From the NCBI GenBank assembly GCA_046349355.1, contig JAXMCM010000029.1:1-64000 (forward strand): DNA of 64,000 nt. Reading direction: 5' to 3'. Shown piece after piece: positions 8,549 through 19,011 of this stretch (position 1 is its first letter; each line of letters begins with the position of its first letter). Under the pieces are notes generated by a model. That model worked only from the letters and a program-made list of their open reading frames with translations. It was not told the origin of the DNA and did not search any database. A program made the position numbers and the translations under genes. This DNA comes from CALKJU01 sp046349355 (GTDB lineage Bacteria; Pseudomonadota; Alphaproteobacteria; Geminicoccales; Geminicoccaceae).

Positions 8549-10636
8549 ATGGAAACGCGCACCTCCGAAACCCCCGCCCTTCCGATCCTGCGGGAAGGCG
8601 AGACCTGCTGGCGTCGCTGCCGGGCGGACCGCACCGCCCTGCTCGTCGACGGCGCCGCCTACTTCGCGGCCCTGCGCGCGGCGCTGCTGGCCGCCGAGGA
8701 ACGCGTCACCATCGTCGGCTGGGACATCCGCGCCGACCTCGTCCTCGACCCTGACCATCCCGGCGAGACCTTGCGCGACCTGCTCGAGCGGCTGGTGCGC
8801 GAGCGGCCGAAGCTGCGCGTGCGGATCCTGATCTGGGACTGGATCGCGCTCTACGCCTTCAACCGCCAGCCGCTGCCGTGGTGGCACCTCGACGTGATGA
8901 CCGACCCGCGGATCGAGTTCCGCCTCGATTCGGTCCACCCGGCCGGCGGCTGCCAGCACGAGAAGGTCGTCGCCATCGACGGCACCCTGGCCTTCGTCGG
9001 CGGCATCGACCTCAGCGCCGGCCGCTGGGACACGCCGGCGCACCGGCCTGACGAGCCGCTGCGTGGCGGCCGGCCGATCCACGACGCGGCGCTGATGGTC
9101 GACGGCGAGGCGGCGGCCGCGGTCGAGCTGCTGGCCCTCGACCGCTGGCAGGCCGCCACCGCCACGCGGGTCTGGGCGACGCCGGTCGGGTCCGACCCAT
9201 GGCCCGTTGCCGTCAGGCCCGACTTCGCCCCGACCGAGGTGGCGATCGCCCGCACCCGGCCGCCGCACGGCCGGCTGCTGGCGGCGCGCGAGATCGAGCC
9301 GCTCTACCTCGCCGCCATCGCCGCCGCCCGCACCAGCATCCACATCGAGAACCAGTACCTGACCGTCGAGCGCATCGCCGACGCCCTGGCCGCCCGCCTT
9401 GCCGAGCCGGACGGGCCCGAGGTCGTCATCGTCACGCCCAAGGCCTGCGAGGGCGTGGTCGAGACGGTGGCCATGGACATCGGCCGGGCCCGCTTCCTGC
9501 GCGCTATCCGCCGCGCCGCCGGCCGCGACCGCCGCCGCGTCTTCTGCCTGCGCACCGGCGAGCGCGCAGACGTCAATGTCCACGCCAAGCTGATGATCGT
9601 CGACGACCGGCTGGTCACTGTCGGCTCGGCCAATCTCGCCAACCGCTCGATGGGCCTCGACAGCGAGTGCAACCTCGCCGTCGAGGCGCCCGGCGGCAGC
9701 CCGGCGATCCGCCGGCTGCGCGCCCGCCTGCTCGCCGAGCACCTGCAGCGCGACGAGGCCGAGGTGCTGGCCGGGCTCGAGCGCCACGGCGGCCGGTCCC
9801 TGCCGGTCATTGAGGCCCTCGGTCCCGGCAGGCTGCGGGACCTGCGCCTCGAGCTGCCCGCCGCCGTGCGCAGCTTTGCCGGTGCCGCCCGCATCGCCGA
9901 TCCCGACGCTCCGCTGACGCCGGTCCATGTCGCACACCACCTCGCCAGGCCGGCGCAGCGCCGGCGGCTGCGCGACCGCGTGGTCCCGTGGGCCCTGGCG
10001 GCGGCCGTGCTGGTGGTCGTGGCCCTCGTCGCCGGCAGCGGCCTGCTCACCGACCATGGCTGGATCGACGGCGCGTTCGCGCTCGCCGAACGCTACGGCA
10101 GCGGCCCGGCCGGCGCCGCCATCGTGCTGGGTGCCTTCACCCTCGGCAGCCAGCTGCTCGTGCCGATCACCCTGCTGATCGCCCTGACCGCGGCGACGAT
10201 GGGGCCGTGGCTGGGCTTCGTCTACGCCCTGCTCGGCGCCCAGCTCGCCGCCATGCTCACCTTCGCCATCGGCCGTGCGCTCGGCCGCGAGCGCGTCCGC
10301 CGCCTCGCCGGCAGGCGTCTCGCCAGCGTCAGCCAGCGTGTCGGCGCCCACGGCATCGTCGCCATGGCCCTGCTGCGCCTCGTGCCCATCGCCCCGTTCA
10401 GCCTGGTCAACCTCGCCGCCGGCATCTCCGAGATGCGGCTGCGCGACTTCGTCGCCGGCAACTTCCTGGGCCTGCTGCCCGGTGTGGCGCTGGCCACGGC
10501 CGTCGGCGACGGTCTCGGCCGCTGGCTGCGCGATCCCGATCCGCTGACCCTGGCGCTGCTCGTCGGCGGCGTCATCGCCCTGCTCGGCCTCACCTGGCTG
10601 CTGCAGGCCTGGGGACGGCTGCGCCTGCCGGCCTGA
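8549..10636 (+). CDS. Phospholipase D-like protein fused to a VTT/DedA-type membrane domain
   Basis: 695 residues in two parts. Residues about 20-440 are a PLD-superfamily domain with two catalytic H-x-K-x4-D motifs: HEKVVAID near residue 137 and HAKLMIVDD near 345, the latter followed by GSANLANRS. The remainder is a membrane domain: one helix (WALAAAVLVVVALVAGSGLL), then a VTT/SNARE-associated region with FALAERYG, LLIALTAATMGPWLGFVYAL, GRxLGRERVRRLAG and LLRLVPIAPFSLVNLAAG. A phospholipid synthesis, hydrolysis or flipping role at the inner membrane is inferred; PLD-VTT fusions are known, but their substrate is not settled. The TTG of the next gene lies 2 bases after this stop. Confidence 0.88.
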   Translation: METRTSETPALPILREGETCWRRCRADRTALLVDGAAYFAALRAALLAAEERVTIVGWDIRADLVLDPDHPGETLRDLLERLVRERPKLRVRILIWDWIALYAFNRQPLPWWHLDVMTDPRIEFRLDSVHPAGGCQHEKVVAIDGTLAFVGGIDLSAGRWDTPAHRPDEPLRGGRPIHDAALMVDGEAAAAVELLALDRWQAATATRVWATPVGSDPWPVAVRPDFAPTEVAIARTRPPHGRLLAAREIEPLYLAAIAAARTSIHIENQYLTVERIADALAARLAEPDGPEVVIVTPKACEGVVETVAMDIGRARFLRAIRRAAGRDRRRVFCLRTGERADVNVHAKLMIVDDRLVTVGSANLANRSMGLDSECNLAVEAPGGSPAIRRLRARLLAEHLQRDEAEVLAGLERHGGRSLPVIEALGPGRLRDLRLELPAAVRSFAGAARIADPDAPLTPVHVAHHLARPAQRRRLRDRVVPWALAAAVLVVVALVAGSGLLTDHGWIDGAFALAERYGSGPAGAAIVLGAFTLGSQLLVPITLLIALTAATMGPWLGFVYALLGAQLAAMLTFAIGRALGRERVRRLAGRRLASVSQRVGAHGIVAMALLRLVPIAPFSLVNLAAGISEMRLRDFVAGNFLGLLPGVALATAVGDGLGRWLRDPDPLTLALLVGGVIALLGLTWLLQAWGRLRLPA

Positions 10637-10638
10637 CC

Positions 10639-11421
10639 TTGCGCATCGTCAGCTGGAACATCCACCACGCCATCGGCGGGGACAGGCGGACCGACCTCGT
10701 GCGGATCGCCCGGGTCCTGGCCGAGGTCGACGCCGACATCGTCGCCCTGCAGGAGGTCGACGGCGCCGACCGGGCCCATCCCGAGAGCCAGGCGCGCGAG
10801 CTGGCGCGGGCGCTCGGCATGGCGGTCGTCGAGGCGCCGCTGCTGCTCGCCGGCCAGTCGCACTGGGGCAACGCCATCCTCAGCCGCCATCCCATCGGCC
10901 CCTGGCACCGCCGCCGCTTCGCCCGTTCCGGCAAGGAGCCGCGCGGCCTGCTGTTCGCCGAGATCGAGGATGACGGCGGGACGATCTGGCGGATCGCCAC
11001 CACCCACCTCGACCTGATGCCGCATCACCGCACCGCGCAGCTGCGCGAGACCGCGGCCATCCTTGCCGCCGAGCCGCCGCTGCCGACCGTGCTGGTCGGC
11101 GACCTCAACGCCTGGCGGCGGCGCAGCCGGGCGCTGGCGGCCCTCGGTGCCGCCGTCGACCTGCTCGACGCGCCGCCGACCTTTCCGTCGCGCTGGCCGT
11201 GGCTCCGACTCGACCGCATCGCGATCCGCGGTTGCCGGCTGGTTGCCGCGGTCCGCGTGGTGGACAGCGCCGCCGCGCGCGCCGCCTCGGATCACCTGCC
11301 GCTGCTGGCCGACCTCGTGGCGCCTCAGCCGGCGGCAGCGAGGTCCCGGGCGATGCCGAGCAGCACCTCGTCCGAGCCCCTCCAGCCGATCAGCGAGAGC
11401 CCGACCGGGATCCCGTTGTAG
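10639..11421 (+). CDS. Endonuclease/exonuclease/phosphatase-family hydrolase
   Basis: 260 residues of the EEP fold. Metal-binding and catalytic motifs appear in order: SWNIHH at the start, LQEVDG (Glu), ATTHLD, VGDLNAW and the final SDHLPL (Asp-His). The likely substrate is a phospholipid headgroup or nucleic acid; the close coupling to the PLD-VTT gene favours a phospholipid. There is no ATG in place: TTG at 10639 (or CTG at 10633) is the probable start. After SDHLPLLADLV the frame runs about 30 residues further, antisense to the amidase gene (overlap 11325-11421). That tail looks non-conserved in composition and is probably incidental. Confidence 0.85.
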   Translation: MRIVSWNIHHAIGGDRRTDLVRIARVLAEVDADIVALQEVDGADRAHPESQARELARALGMAVVEAPLLLAGQSHWGNAILSRHPIGPWHRRRFARSGKEPRGLLFAEIEDDGGTIWRIATTHLDLMPHHRTAQLRETAAILAAEPPLPTVLVGDLNAWRRRSRALAALGAAVDLLDAPPTFPSRWPWLRLDRIAIRGCRLVAAVRVVDSAAARAASDHLPLLADLVAPQPAAARSRAMPSSTSSEPLQPISESPTGIPL

Positions 11422-12500
11422 TCGGCCAGCGGCAGGTTGATCTGCGGCAGCCCGGTGAGCCCGGCGATGCAGGTGAGCTCGATGATCCGTCCGACCGAGG
11501 CGACCATGGCCGAGAACGGCTCGTCGCGCGGCGGCGGCAGGATCGGCGTGGTCGGCAGGCAGAGCACCCGCTCGCCGGCCAGCAGCTCGTCGAGCTCGGC
11601 CCGGGCGCGCTCGCGGAAGCGCTTGGGCTCGACCAGCATCGCGTCGGTGATGTCGAAGGCATAGGTCAGCGCCCGGCCGACCTCGATCGAGAACTTGGGC
11701 ACGCAGCGCTCGACCCAGGGCCGGAAGGTCCGGCCGAACTCGCCGGACTGCAGCACGCGCTGGTTGCCGTACCAGGTCTCCAGCCCGTCGCGCGCCAGCG
11801 GCCGGTCGCTGCGCGCTGGGAACAGCCCGGCGACCCGCTCGACCGCCCCGGCCAGCGCCTCGCGGACCTCGGGCACGGCGATGGCGAAGGCGTCGGTGGC
11901 GACGATGATCTCGCGGGGCCGCGTCGCAGGCACCGTCGTCTGCAGCAGCACCTCGCCGGCACGGCAGAAGACGTCGGCATCGGCGGCGAACCAGCCGCAG
12001 GTGTCGAAGGTCGGCGACTGCGTCTCCATGCCTTCGACGCTGATCCGGCCGTGCGTCGGGCGCAGGCCGTAGATGCCGCAGAAGGCGGCCGGCGTGCGCA
12101 CCGAGCCGCCGGAATCGGTGCCCAGCGCGATGTCGACCAGCCCGCCGGCCACGGCCGAGGCCGAGCCCGAGGAGGAGCCGCCCGGCACCCGGTCGGGTGC
12201 CTTGGGGTTCAAAGGCGTGCCGTAGAACTGGCTGCGGCCGACCAGGCCCAGCGAGATCTCGTCGGTGATGGTCTTGCCGGCCAGCACGGCACCGGCATCG
12301 AGCAGGGCCTGCACGGCCCAGGCATGCGTGCGGGCGGGCGGATGCGTCCGCTCCCAGTCCGGATTGCCGCTGCCGGTGACATGGCCGGCCACGGCGAACA
12401 GGTCCTTCGCCGCGAACGACAGCCCGTGCAGGGGACCCGACGGGGCCCCCTGCACGACGCAGTCGACATGCGGGACGAAGGCGCCGAGCGCGTCGCGCAT
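11325..12500 (-). CDS. Amidase-signature hydrolase (last gene of peptide-transporter operon)
   Basis: A 391-residue amidase with the full Ser-cisSer-Lys triad: Lys32 in AAKDLF, cis-Ser in GGSSSGSA, and the nucleophile Ser in DSGGSVRTPAA. It is shorter at the N-terminus than most family members. The reaction is hydrolysis of a carboxamide to acid plus ammonia; the substrate cannot be read from the sequence. It begins 14 bases after the stop of the substrate-binding protein gene, so it should be co-transcribed with the transporter. Its 3' end overlaps the convergent EEP gene by 97 bases. Confidence 0.88.
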   Translation of the reverse strand: MRDALGAFVPHVDCVVQGAPSGPLHGLSFAAKDLFAVAGHVTGSGNPDWERTHPPARTHAWAVQALLDAGAVLAGKTITDEISLGLVGRSQFYGTPLNPKAPDRVPGGSSSGSASAVAGGLVDIALGTDSGGSVRTPAAFCGIYGLRPTHGRISVEGMETQSPTFDTCGWFAADADVFCRAGEVLLQTTVPATRPREIIVATDAFAIAVPEVREALAGAVERVAGLFPARSDRPLARDGLETWYGNQRVLQSGEFGRTFRPWVERCVPKFSIEVGRALTYAFDITDAMLVEPKRFRERARAELDELLAGERVLCLPTTPILPPPRDEPFSAMVASVGRIIELTCIAGLTGLPQINLPLADYNGIPVGLSLIGWRGSDEVLLGIARDLAAAG

Positions 12501-12514
12501 CCGCCCTTCCCGGC

Positions 12515-14131
12515 TCAGGCCTGCTTGCCGATGGTGCGGTAGTCGATGTGCTGGTGGAACCAGTACACGTAGTCGATGATGTTCTTCTGCATCGCCACGT
12601 CACCGTAGAGCTGGGCCAGCGGGATGCGCGGGATGTCGGCCATGACGATGCCGACCATCTCGCTCAGCGCCGCCTTGTAGGTGGCCTCGTCCGGCGCGAA
12701 GCGCGCCGTCTCGATCACCGCGTCGAGCTTCGGGTTGACGTAGTTGGCGGTGTTGAACACCGAGTTGTTGCCGCCGTGGTAGGTCCAGAAGAAGTGGTAC
12801 TCCGGATAGTCGAGCCACGGATAGAACTCGGCGATCACGAAGGGCATCTTCTTGGACGCCATGTTGGCGAACCAGTTCGCACCCGGCACCTTCTCGATGG
12901 TCACCTTGACGCCGATCTTGGCCAGCGATTCCTGGACGAGCAGGGCGATCGGCTCGCGGGTGGTCGCCTGGCTGAGGTCGAACGACAGCGTCGTCTCGAA
13001 GCCGTCGGGGAAGCCGGCCTCGGTCAGCAGCGCCTTGGCCTTCTCGAGGTCGGTGTTGAACGGCGACGGGGTCGGCCAGGTCGGCGGGAAGGTGGTCGTC
13101 GCCGGGTCGGCGCCGAACATGCCGACGCCCCGGTTGTAGAGCGCCGCGTCCATGATCTGCTGGTAGGGGATCGCGTAGGCGATGGCCTGGCGGACCTTGA
13201 GGTTGTCGAACGGCGCCATCTGCACGTTCATGTCGATGAACAGCAGGTCGCCCTGCACCGGGGTGCCGATGACCTGCAGCTCGCCGGCCTTGGCCAGCTC
13301 GGCATAGTCCTTGGGCGGCAGGCCGACCGAGATGTCGACGTCGCCCTTCTCGAGCAGTGCCCGGCGGGTGCCCGGCGAGGCGATCTGCCGGAACACGACC
13401 TTCTTCAAGGACGGCAGCTCGCCCGACTTCCAGTCGTCGAAGCGGGTCAGGATCAGCTGGTCGCCCGGCTTCCAGCTCTGCACCATGAAGCCGCCGCCGC
13501 CGGCGTCGTTGCGCTGGGTCCACTCGAGGCCCCACGGGTCGGCGTCGGTGACGTGCTGCATCACCAGCTTCTTGTTGACGATGCAGGGCACCGGCACGGC
13601 GAGGTCCGGCAGGCTCAGCTTGTTGGCCTTCTCGAACGTGATCTTGAAGGTGTGGTCGTCGACCACCGAGAACTGCGACGGGTCGACCAGCGAGCCGGCC
13701 GCCATCTGGATGGCCGGGAAGCCGCCGGCGGCGATGGCGCGGTCGAACGACCACTTCACGTCCTCGGCCGTCACCGGCGAGCCGTCGTGGAAGGTGGCGT
13801 CCTTGCGCAGCTTGAAGATCATCTCCTTGCCGTCGTCATTGATCTCCCAGCTCTCGGCGAGCTCGGGCTTGAAGACGGTGGCGTCGTAGCCGGTGGCCCC
13901 GTTCGGCATCGTCTTGGTGCCGTGGGTGACCAGCCGGTCGTACACGTTCCAGGCGACCATGCGGGCCTGGTCGTTGGCCGCCGGCAGCATGGTGTCGAGG
14001 GAGTTCGGACCCATCTCGTTGACGACGATGAGCGTGTCCGGCGGGGTCGCGGCGCCGGCGCCGCGCATGGCCAGGGCGCTGGCGCCGCCGGCCAGCAAGG
14101 CCATCATCGTACGACGATCGAAGGCGAGCAT
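12515..14131 (-). CDS. ABC transporter substrate-binding protein, family 5 (peptide/nickel type)
   Basis: A 538-residue periplasmic binding protein of the DppA/OppA class. The N-terminus FDRRTMMALLAGGASALAM contains a twin-arginine pair before the hydrophobic core, suggesting Tat export, and ends in a cleavable AGAAT. The mature part shows family-5 features: SLDTMLPAAN, AESWEINDDGKEMIFKLR, ATFHDGSPVTAEDVKWSFDRA and VRQAIAYAIPYQQI. The ligand is presumably a short peptide or amide compound, given the three co-transcribed amidases. The start is the ATG at 14131 with GGGAG upstream; the longer open frame is not a signal peptide. Confidence 0.9.
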   Translation of the reverse strand: MLAFDRRTMMALLAGGASALAMRGAGAATPPDTLIVVNEMGPNSLDTMLPAANDQARMVAWNVYDRLVTHGTKTMPNGATGYDATVFKPELAESWEINDDGKEMIFKLRKDATFHDGSPVTAEDVKWSFDRAIAAGGFPAIQMAAGSLVDPSQFSVVDDHTFKITFEKANKLSLPDLAVPVPCIVNKKLVMQHVTDADPWGLEWTQRNDAGGGGFMVQSWKPGDQLILTRFDDWKSGELPSLKKVVFRQIASPGTRRALLEKGDVDISVGLPPKDYAELAKAGELQVIGTPVQGDLLFIDMNVQMAPFDNLKVRQAIAYAIPYQQIMDAALYNRGVGMFGADPATTTFPPTWPTPSPFNTDLEKAKALLTEAGFPDGFETTLSFDLSQATTREPIALLVQESLAKIGVKVTIEKVPGANWFANMASKKMPFVIAEFYPWLDYPEYHFFWTYHGGNNSVFNTANYVNPKLDAVIETARFAPDEATYKAALSEMVGIVMADIPRIPLAQLYGDVAMQKNIIDYVYWFHQHIDYRTIGKQA

Positions 14132-14153
14132 CGGTGACTCCCTTTTTTGGGGT

Positions 14154-15557
14154 TCAGACGGGCGGGAAGGCGTTGCCGGTCGCCCCCAGGGGCAGGCCGA
14201 GGCTGCGGTGCCAGGCGGCACCGAAGGCACAGAGCCTGCTGTCCTGGAGCGGCGGCGCGACGAAGCTGATGCCCTGCGGCAGGCCGTCCGGGCGGAAGCC
14301 CGCAGGCACGGCCAGCGCGCAGAAGTCCATCAGGTTCACGAAGTTCGTGTAGGTGCCCATGACCGCGTTGAGGCGGATGTTGTCGGCCTCGAGCTCGGCC
14401 ACGGTGAAGGTCGTGGGCGTCGTCGGCGTCACCATGACGTCGACCTCGTCGAACAGGCGCATCGCGATCTTGCGGTAGCCGGCGAGCCGGTACTGGGCGG
14501 CGAAGACATCGGCACCCGAATACTTCGCACCCCACGACAGGATCTCGCGCGACGCCGGATGGAAGCGGTCGCCGCAGCGCTCGAAGACCGGCTTCAGGTT
14601 GGCGTAGCGCCGGGCGATGAAGGCGTCCTCGTAGAGCATCCGCGCCGCCTCGTGCAGCGGCCGGTAGTCGAACGCGACGGCGGTGCCGCCGAAGCTCTCG
14701 AGCCGGCGGATCGCCGCGTCGAACAGCGCCTCGGCGGCGACATCGCCGTGGAAGATCCGGGTCGCCGCCGACGGCACGGCGAAGCGGAAGCGCGCCGGGG
14801 CCGCGGCGATGCCGAGCTCGAAGCGGTCGGCCGCCGGCAGGGACAGCGGGTCGTCGGCGTCGTGGCCGATCAGCACGCGGGTGGCCGTGACCGCGTCCTC
14901 GACGGTCAGCGTCAGCACCGAGTGGCTGGCCTGCATGCCGGCCGTGCTCGGCCCCAGCGGGATCAGGCCAGGCGTCGGCTTCAGCCCGACGATGTTGTTG
15001 AGCGCCGCCGGGACACGGCCCGAGCCGGCGGCGTCGCCGCCCAGCGCGAAGCTGACGAGACCGGCGCCGACCACCACGCCACCACCGGAGGTCGAGCCGC
15101 CGGAGATGTGGTCCGGCGAGAACACGCAGCGCGGGATGCCGTAGTCGGTCCGCACCCCGACCAGTCCCATGCCGAACTGGTCCATGTTGTTCTTGCCGAC
15201 GACGATGGCGCCGGCATCGACCAGCCGCTGCACCGTCGGCGAGGTCGCGGTGGCGATCCGTTCGTTGGCCCGGCAGGCCTCGCTGGTCGGGTAGCCGGCG
15301 ACGTCGAAGCTGTCCTTGATGCCGACCGGCAGGCCGAACAGCGGGTGACTGTCCGGCGAGCCCGCGCGCTCGAGGGCGGCCGCCGCCTTCAGCGCCTCGT
15401 CGCGCGGCACCAGCGAGGTCCAGGCCGGATCGGGCCCGCGCGCCGCGATCCGGTCGTAGACCGCCTCGATGACCGCCGTCGGCCGCAGCTCGCCCGAGCG
15501 GTAGGCGGCGTGCAGCGTGCGGAAGTCGAGGCTGCCGGTGGCGGGCGACCAGGCCAT
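14154..15557 (-). CDS. Amidase of the allophanate-hydrolase N-terminal type
   Basis: 467 residues. It begins with the allophanate-hydrolase-like opening SLDFRTLHAAYRSGEL and LPVGIKDSFDVAG (Lys81), then cis-Ser in ISGGSTSGG and the nucleophile in AGSGRVPAALNNIVGLKPT. These match AtzF/DUR1,2-type amidases, but the usual C-terminal allophanate hydrolase domain is absent, so it could act on allophanate, a urea-like amide or another small amide. It lies 4 bases after the preceding amidase and 22 bases before the binding protein in the same operon. Confidence 0.88.
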   Translation of the reverse strand: MAWSPATGSLDFRTLHAAYRSGELRPTAVIEAVYDRIAARGPDPAWTSLVPRDEALKAAAALERAGSPDSHPLFGLPVGIKDSFDVAGYPTSEACRANERIATATSPTVQRLVDAGAIVVGKNNMDQFGMGLVGVRTDYGIPRCVFSPDHISGGSTSGGGVVVGAGLVSFALGGDAAGSGRVPAALNNIVGLKPTPGLIPLGPSTAGMQASHSVLTLTVEDAVTATRVLIGHDADDPLSLPAADRFELGIAAAPARFRFAVPSAATRIFHGDVAAEALFDAAIRRLESFGGTAVAFDYRPLHEAARMLYEDAFIARRYANLKPVFERCGDRFHPASREILSWGAKYSGADVFAAQYRLAGYRKIAMRLFDEVDVMVTPTTPTTFTVAELEADNIRLNAVMGTYTNFVNLMDFCALAVPAGFRPDGLPQGISFVAPPLQDSRLCAFGAAWHRSLGLPLGATGNAFPPV

Positions 15558-15561
15558 CCGC

Positions 15562-17031
15562 TCAGAGGCCCAGCTCGGTGACCAGCGGCGGCCACACGTC
15601 CTTCCAGGGATGCGCCGCCTCGAACGCCGCCGAGGCCGCCAGCACCATGGGATCGTCGAGGTGGCGGCCGATGATCTGCAGGCCGACCGGCAGCTTGTCC
15701 CGGGTGAACCCCGCCGGGATCGACGCCGCCGGCTGCCCGGTCAGGTTCATGGGGAAGGTGAACGCCAGCCACTGCCCGGTGCTGACGAACCTGCCCTCGA
15801 TCATCTCGGGGCCCTGCATGTAGAGCGGGAACGGCGGCACCGCGAGCGTCGGGGTCAGCAGCAGGTCGTAGCGCTGCATGAAGCGCCACATCTTGTTGAC
15901 CACCATCTGGCGGACGCGCTTGGCATCGGTGAACTCGGTGCCGGTCCACTCCTTGTTGACCAGCGCCACGAGGTGCGGCGAGACCTCGCTCTCGCGGCCC
16001 TTGATCATCGCCCGCATGCCGCTGAGGTCGGAGTCGCAGGCGACCAGCGTCCAGAAGTACGGGCCGGGATCCTCCCAGCCCGGATGCGCCTCCTCGACGA
16101 TGCAGCCGAGGTCCTTCTCGAAGACCTTGACCGCCTCGCCGACCACGCGGCGGACTTCCGGATCGACCGGCGCATAGCCCCAGTCGGCGCTGTAGGCGAC
16201 GCGCAGGCCCTTGAGGTCCCGGGGCTTCGCCACCTCGAGCCAGTCGAAGTCGGGCTTCGGCAGCGAGTAGCGGTCGCGCATGTCGGGGCCCGACGCGATC
16301 ACGCTCAGCATCAGCGCCGAATCGGCGACGGTGCGGCTCATCGGGCCGATGTGCTCGAGCGTCTCCCAGCTCGACACGCCCGGATAGCGCTCGTCGCGGC
16401 AGCCCGGATAGAGCGGCACCCGGCCCATCGAGGCCTTGATGCCGTAGAGGCCGGAATGGGCCGACGGGATGCGGATCGAGCCACCGCCGTCCGAGCCGAT
16501 GGCGAACGGCGAGACACCGCAGGCGACCGAGGCGCCCGAGCCGGCCGACGAGCCGCCCGGCGTCAGCGCCAGGTTCCACGGGCTGCGGGTGGTGATGCCC
16601 AGGGGATTGTGGCCGACGCCGGAGTAGCCGAACTCGGGGACGTTGGTCTTGCCGAGGATGACCGCCCCGGCGTCCTTCAGCCGCTCGACGACGATGTCGT
16701 CCTCGTCGGGGACGAAGTCGGCGTAGAGCCGCGAGCCCATCGCGGTGAGGATGCCCTTGGTGGCGACGAGGTCCTTGATGCCGATCGGCACGCCGGCCAG
16801 CGGTCCCGGGTCCTCGCCCCTGGCGATCTTGGCGTCGACCGCCGCCGCGGCGTCGCGGGCGACCTCGGGCGTCGGCACGCAGAAGGCATGGATGTGCGGC
16901 TCCAGCGCCTCCATCCGGCGCAGGGCCGCCTCGGCGACCTCCGTGGCGGAGATCGCCTTGCTGCGAACCATCCGCGCGATGTCGACGGCCGAGGTGCGGG
17001 CGAGCTCGTTATCCGACGGCGACACGGGCAT
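15562..17031 (-). CDS. Amidase-signature hydrolase, GatA-like
   Basis: A 489-residue amidase. Lys86 in GIKDLVATKG, cis-Ser in PGGSSAGSGASVA and the nucleophile in SDGGGSIRIPSAHSG are all intact. It is closer to general amidases (6-aminohexanoate-cyclic-dimer hydrolase or aryl-amidase type) than to true GatA: it lacks GatBC neighbours and stands in a transporter operon. The gene begins 23 bases before the stop of the second ATPase gene, overlapping it, which implies translational coupling with uptake. Confidence 0.88.
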   Translation of the reverse strand: MPVSPSDNELARTSAVDIARMVRSKAISATEVAEAALRRMEALEPHIHAFCVPTPEVARDAAAAVDAKIARGEDPGPLAGVPIGIKDLVATKGILTAMGSRLYADFVPDEDDIVVERLKDAGAVILGKTNVPEFGYSGVGHNPLGITTRSPWNLALTPGGSSAGSGASVACGVSPFAIGSDGGGSIRIPSAHSGLYGIKASMGRVPLYPGCRDERYPGVSSWETLEHIGPMSRTVADSALMLSVIASGPDMRDRYSLPKPDFDWLEVAKPRDLKGLRVAYSADWGYAPVDPEVRRVVGEAVKVFEKDLGCIVEEAHPGWEDPGPYFWTLVACDSDLSGMRAMIKGRESEVSPHLVALVNKEWTGTEFTDAKRVRQMVVNKMWRFMQRYDLLLTPTLAVPPFPLYMQGPEMIEGRFVSTGQWLAFTFPMNLTGQPAASIPAGFTRDKLPVGLQIIGRHLDDPMVLAASAAFEAAHPWKDVWPPLVTELGL

Positions 17032-18042
17032 GCTGGGACTCGTTCCTTGGTGGTTCGTGGTTGCTTCCGGAGGGCGGTGCTCCGGCGAACAGGCAGGCGA
17101 CGCGGTGCCCGGGCGCCACCTCGGCGAGCTCGGGCATCTTCTCGCTGCAGCGGGTCTTGCCGATCGGGCAGCGGCCGTAGAACCGGCAGACGTTCGGATC
17201 GGGATCGATCGGGCTGCGCGGGCTGCCGTCGAGGCGCGACTTGGCCGCCCCGCGGCGCTCGGCGTCCGGGATCGCGTCGATCAGCGCCCGCGTGTAGGGG
17301 TGGCCGGGCTCGCGGAAGAGGACGTCGGACGGGGCCGTCTCGATCGCCTTGCCGAGGTACATCACCACCACCCGCTCGCAGAGCAGGCGCACGACGTTGA
17401 GGTCGTGCGAGACGAACAGGTAGGACATCTGCAGCCGCTGGCGGAGGTCGGCCAGCAGCCGCAGGATCACCGCCTGAACCGAGACGTCGAGGGCCGAGGT
17501 CGGCTCGTCGAGGACCAGCAGCTTGGGCTCGACGGCGATCGCCCGGGCGATGCCGACGCGGGCCCGCTGGCCGCCCGAGAGCTGGTGCGGGTAGCGGCCG
17601 ATCAGCTCCGGCGGCAGGCCGACCAGCTCGATGGCGCGGCGGACCTTCTGCTCGACCTCGGCGGCCGAGCCCGGCCTGGTCAGCCGCCGCACCGGGTCGG
17701 CGACGGCGTCGAACACCTTGAAGTGCGGGTTCAGGCTCTCGGTCGGGTCCTGGAAGACGACCTGGATCTTGCGGCGCGCCGGGTGGGTGACGAAGGCGCG
17801 CAGCGGCACCGAGCCGATGTCCTCGCCCTCGAACTGCAGGGTGCCGGCGCTCGGGTCGACCAGCCGCGCCAGCAGCCGCGACAGGGTGGACTTGCCGCAG
17901 CCCGATTCGCCGACGAGGCCGACGCTCTCGCCCGGCCGGATGACGAGGTCGACGCCGTCGACCGCGTGCAGCGTGCCCTTCTTCCGGCCGCTGCCGACCG
18001 GATAGAGCTTCTTCAGCCCCTTGGCCTCGAGGAGCGGGGTCG

Positions 18043-18046
<4 letters not shown>
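17009..18046 (-). CDS. Peptide ABC transporter ATPase, OppF/DppF type
   Basis: 345 residues. Walker A is GESGCGKST, the signature LSGGQRARVGIARAI and Walker B LLVLDEPTSALD. The C-terminal oligopeptide-transporter extension carries Cys residues in CRFYGRCPIGKTRCSE. That cluster is typical of Opp/Dpp ATPases and may hold a 4Fe-4S centre, as shown for some family members. The ATG at 18046 overlaps the stop of the preceding ATPase gene (ATGA). It pairs with the OppD-like protein to power the two permeases. Confidence 0.92.
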
Positions 18047-19007
<961 letters not shown>

Positions 19008-19011
<4 letters not shown>

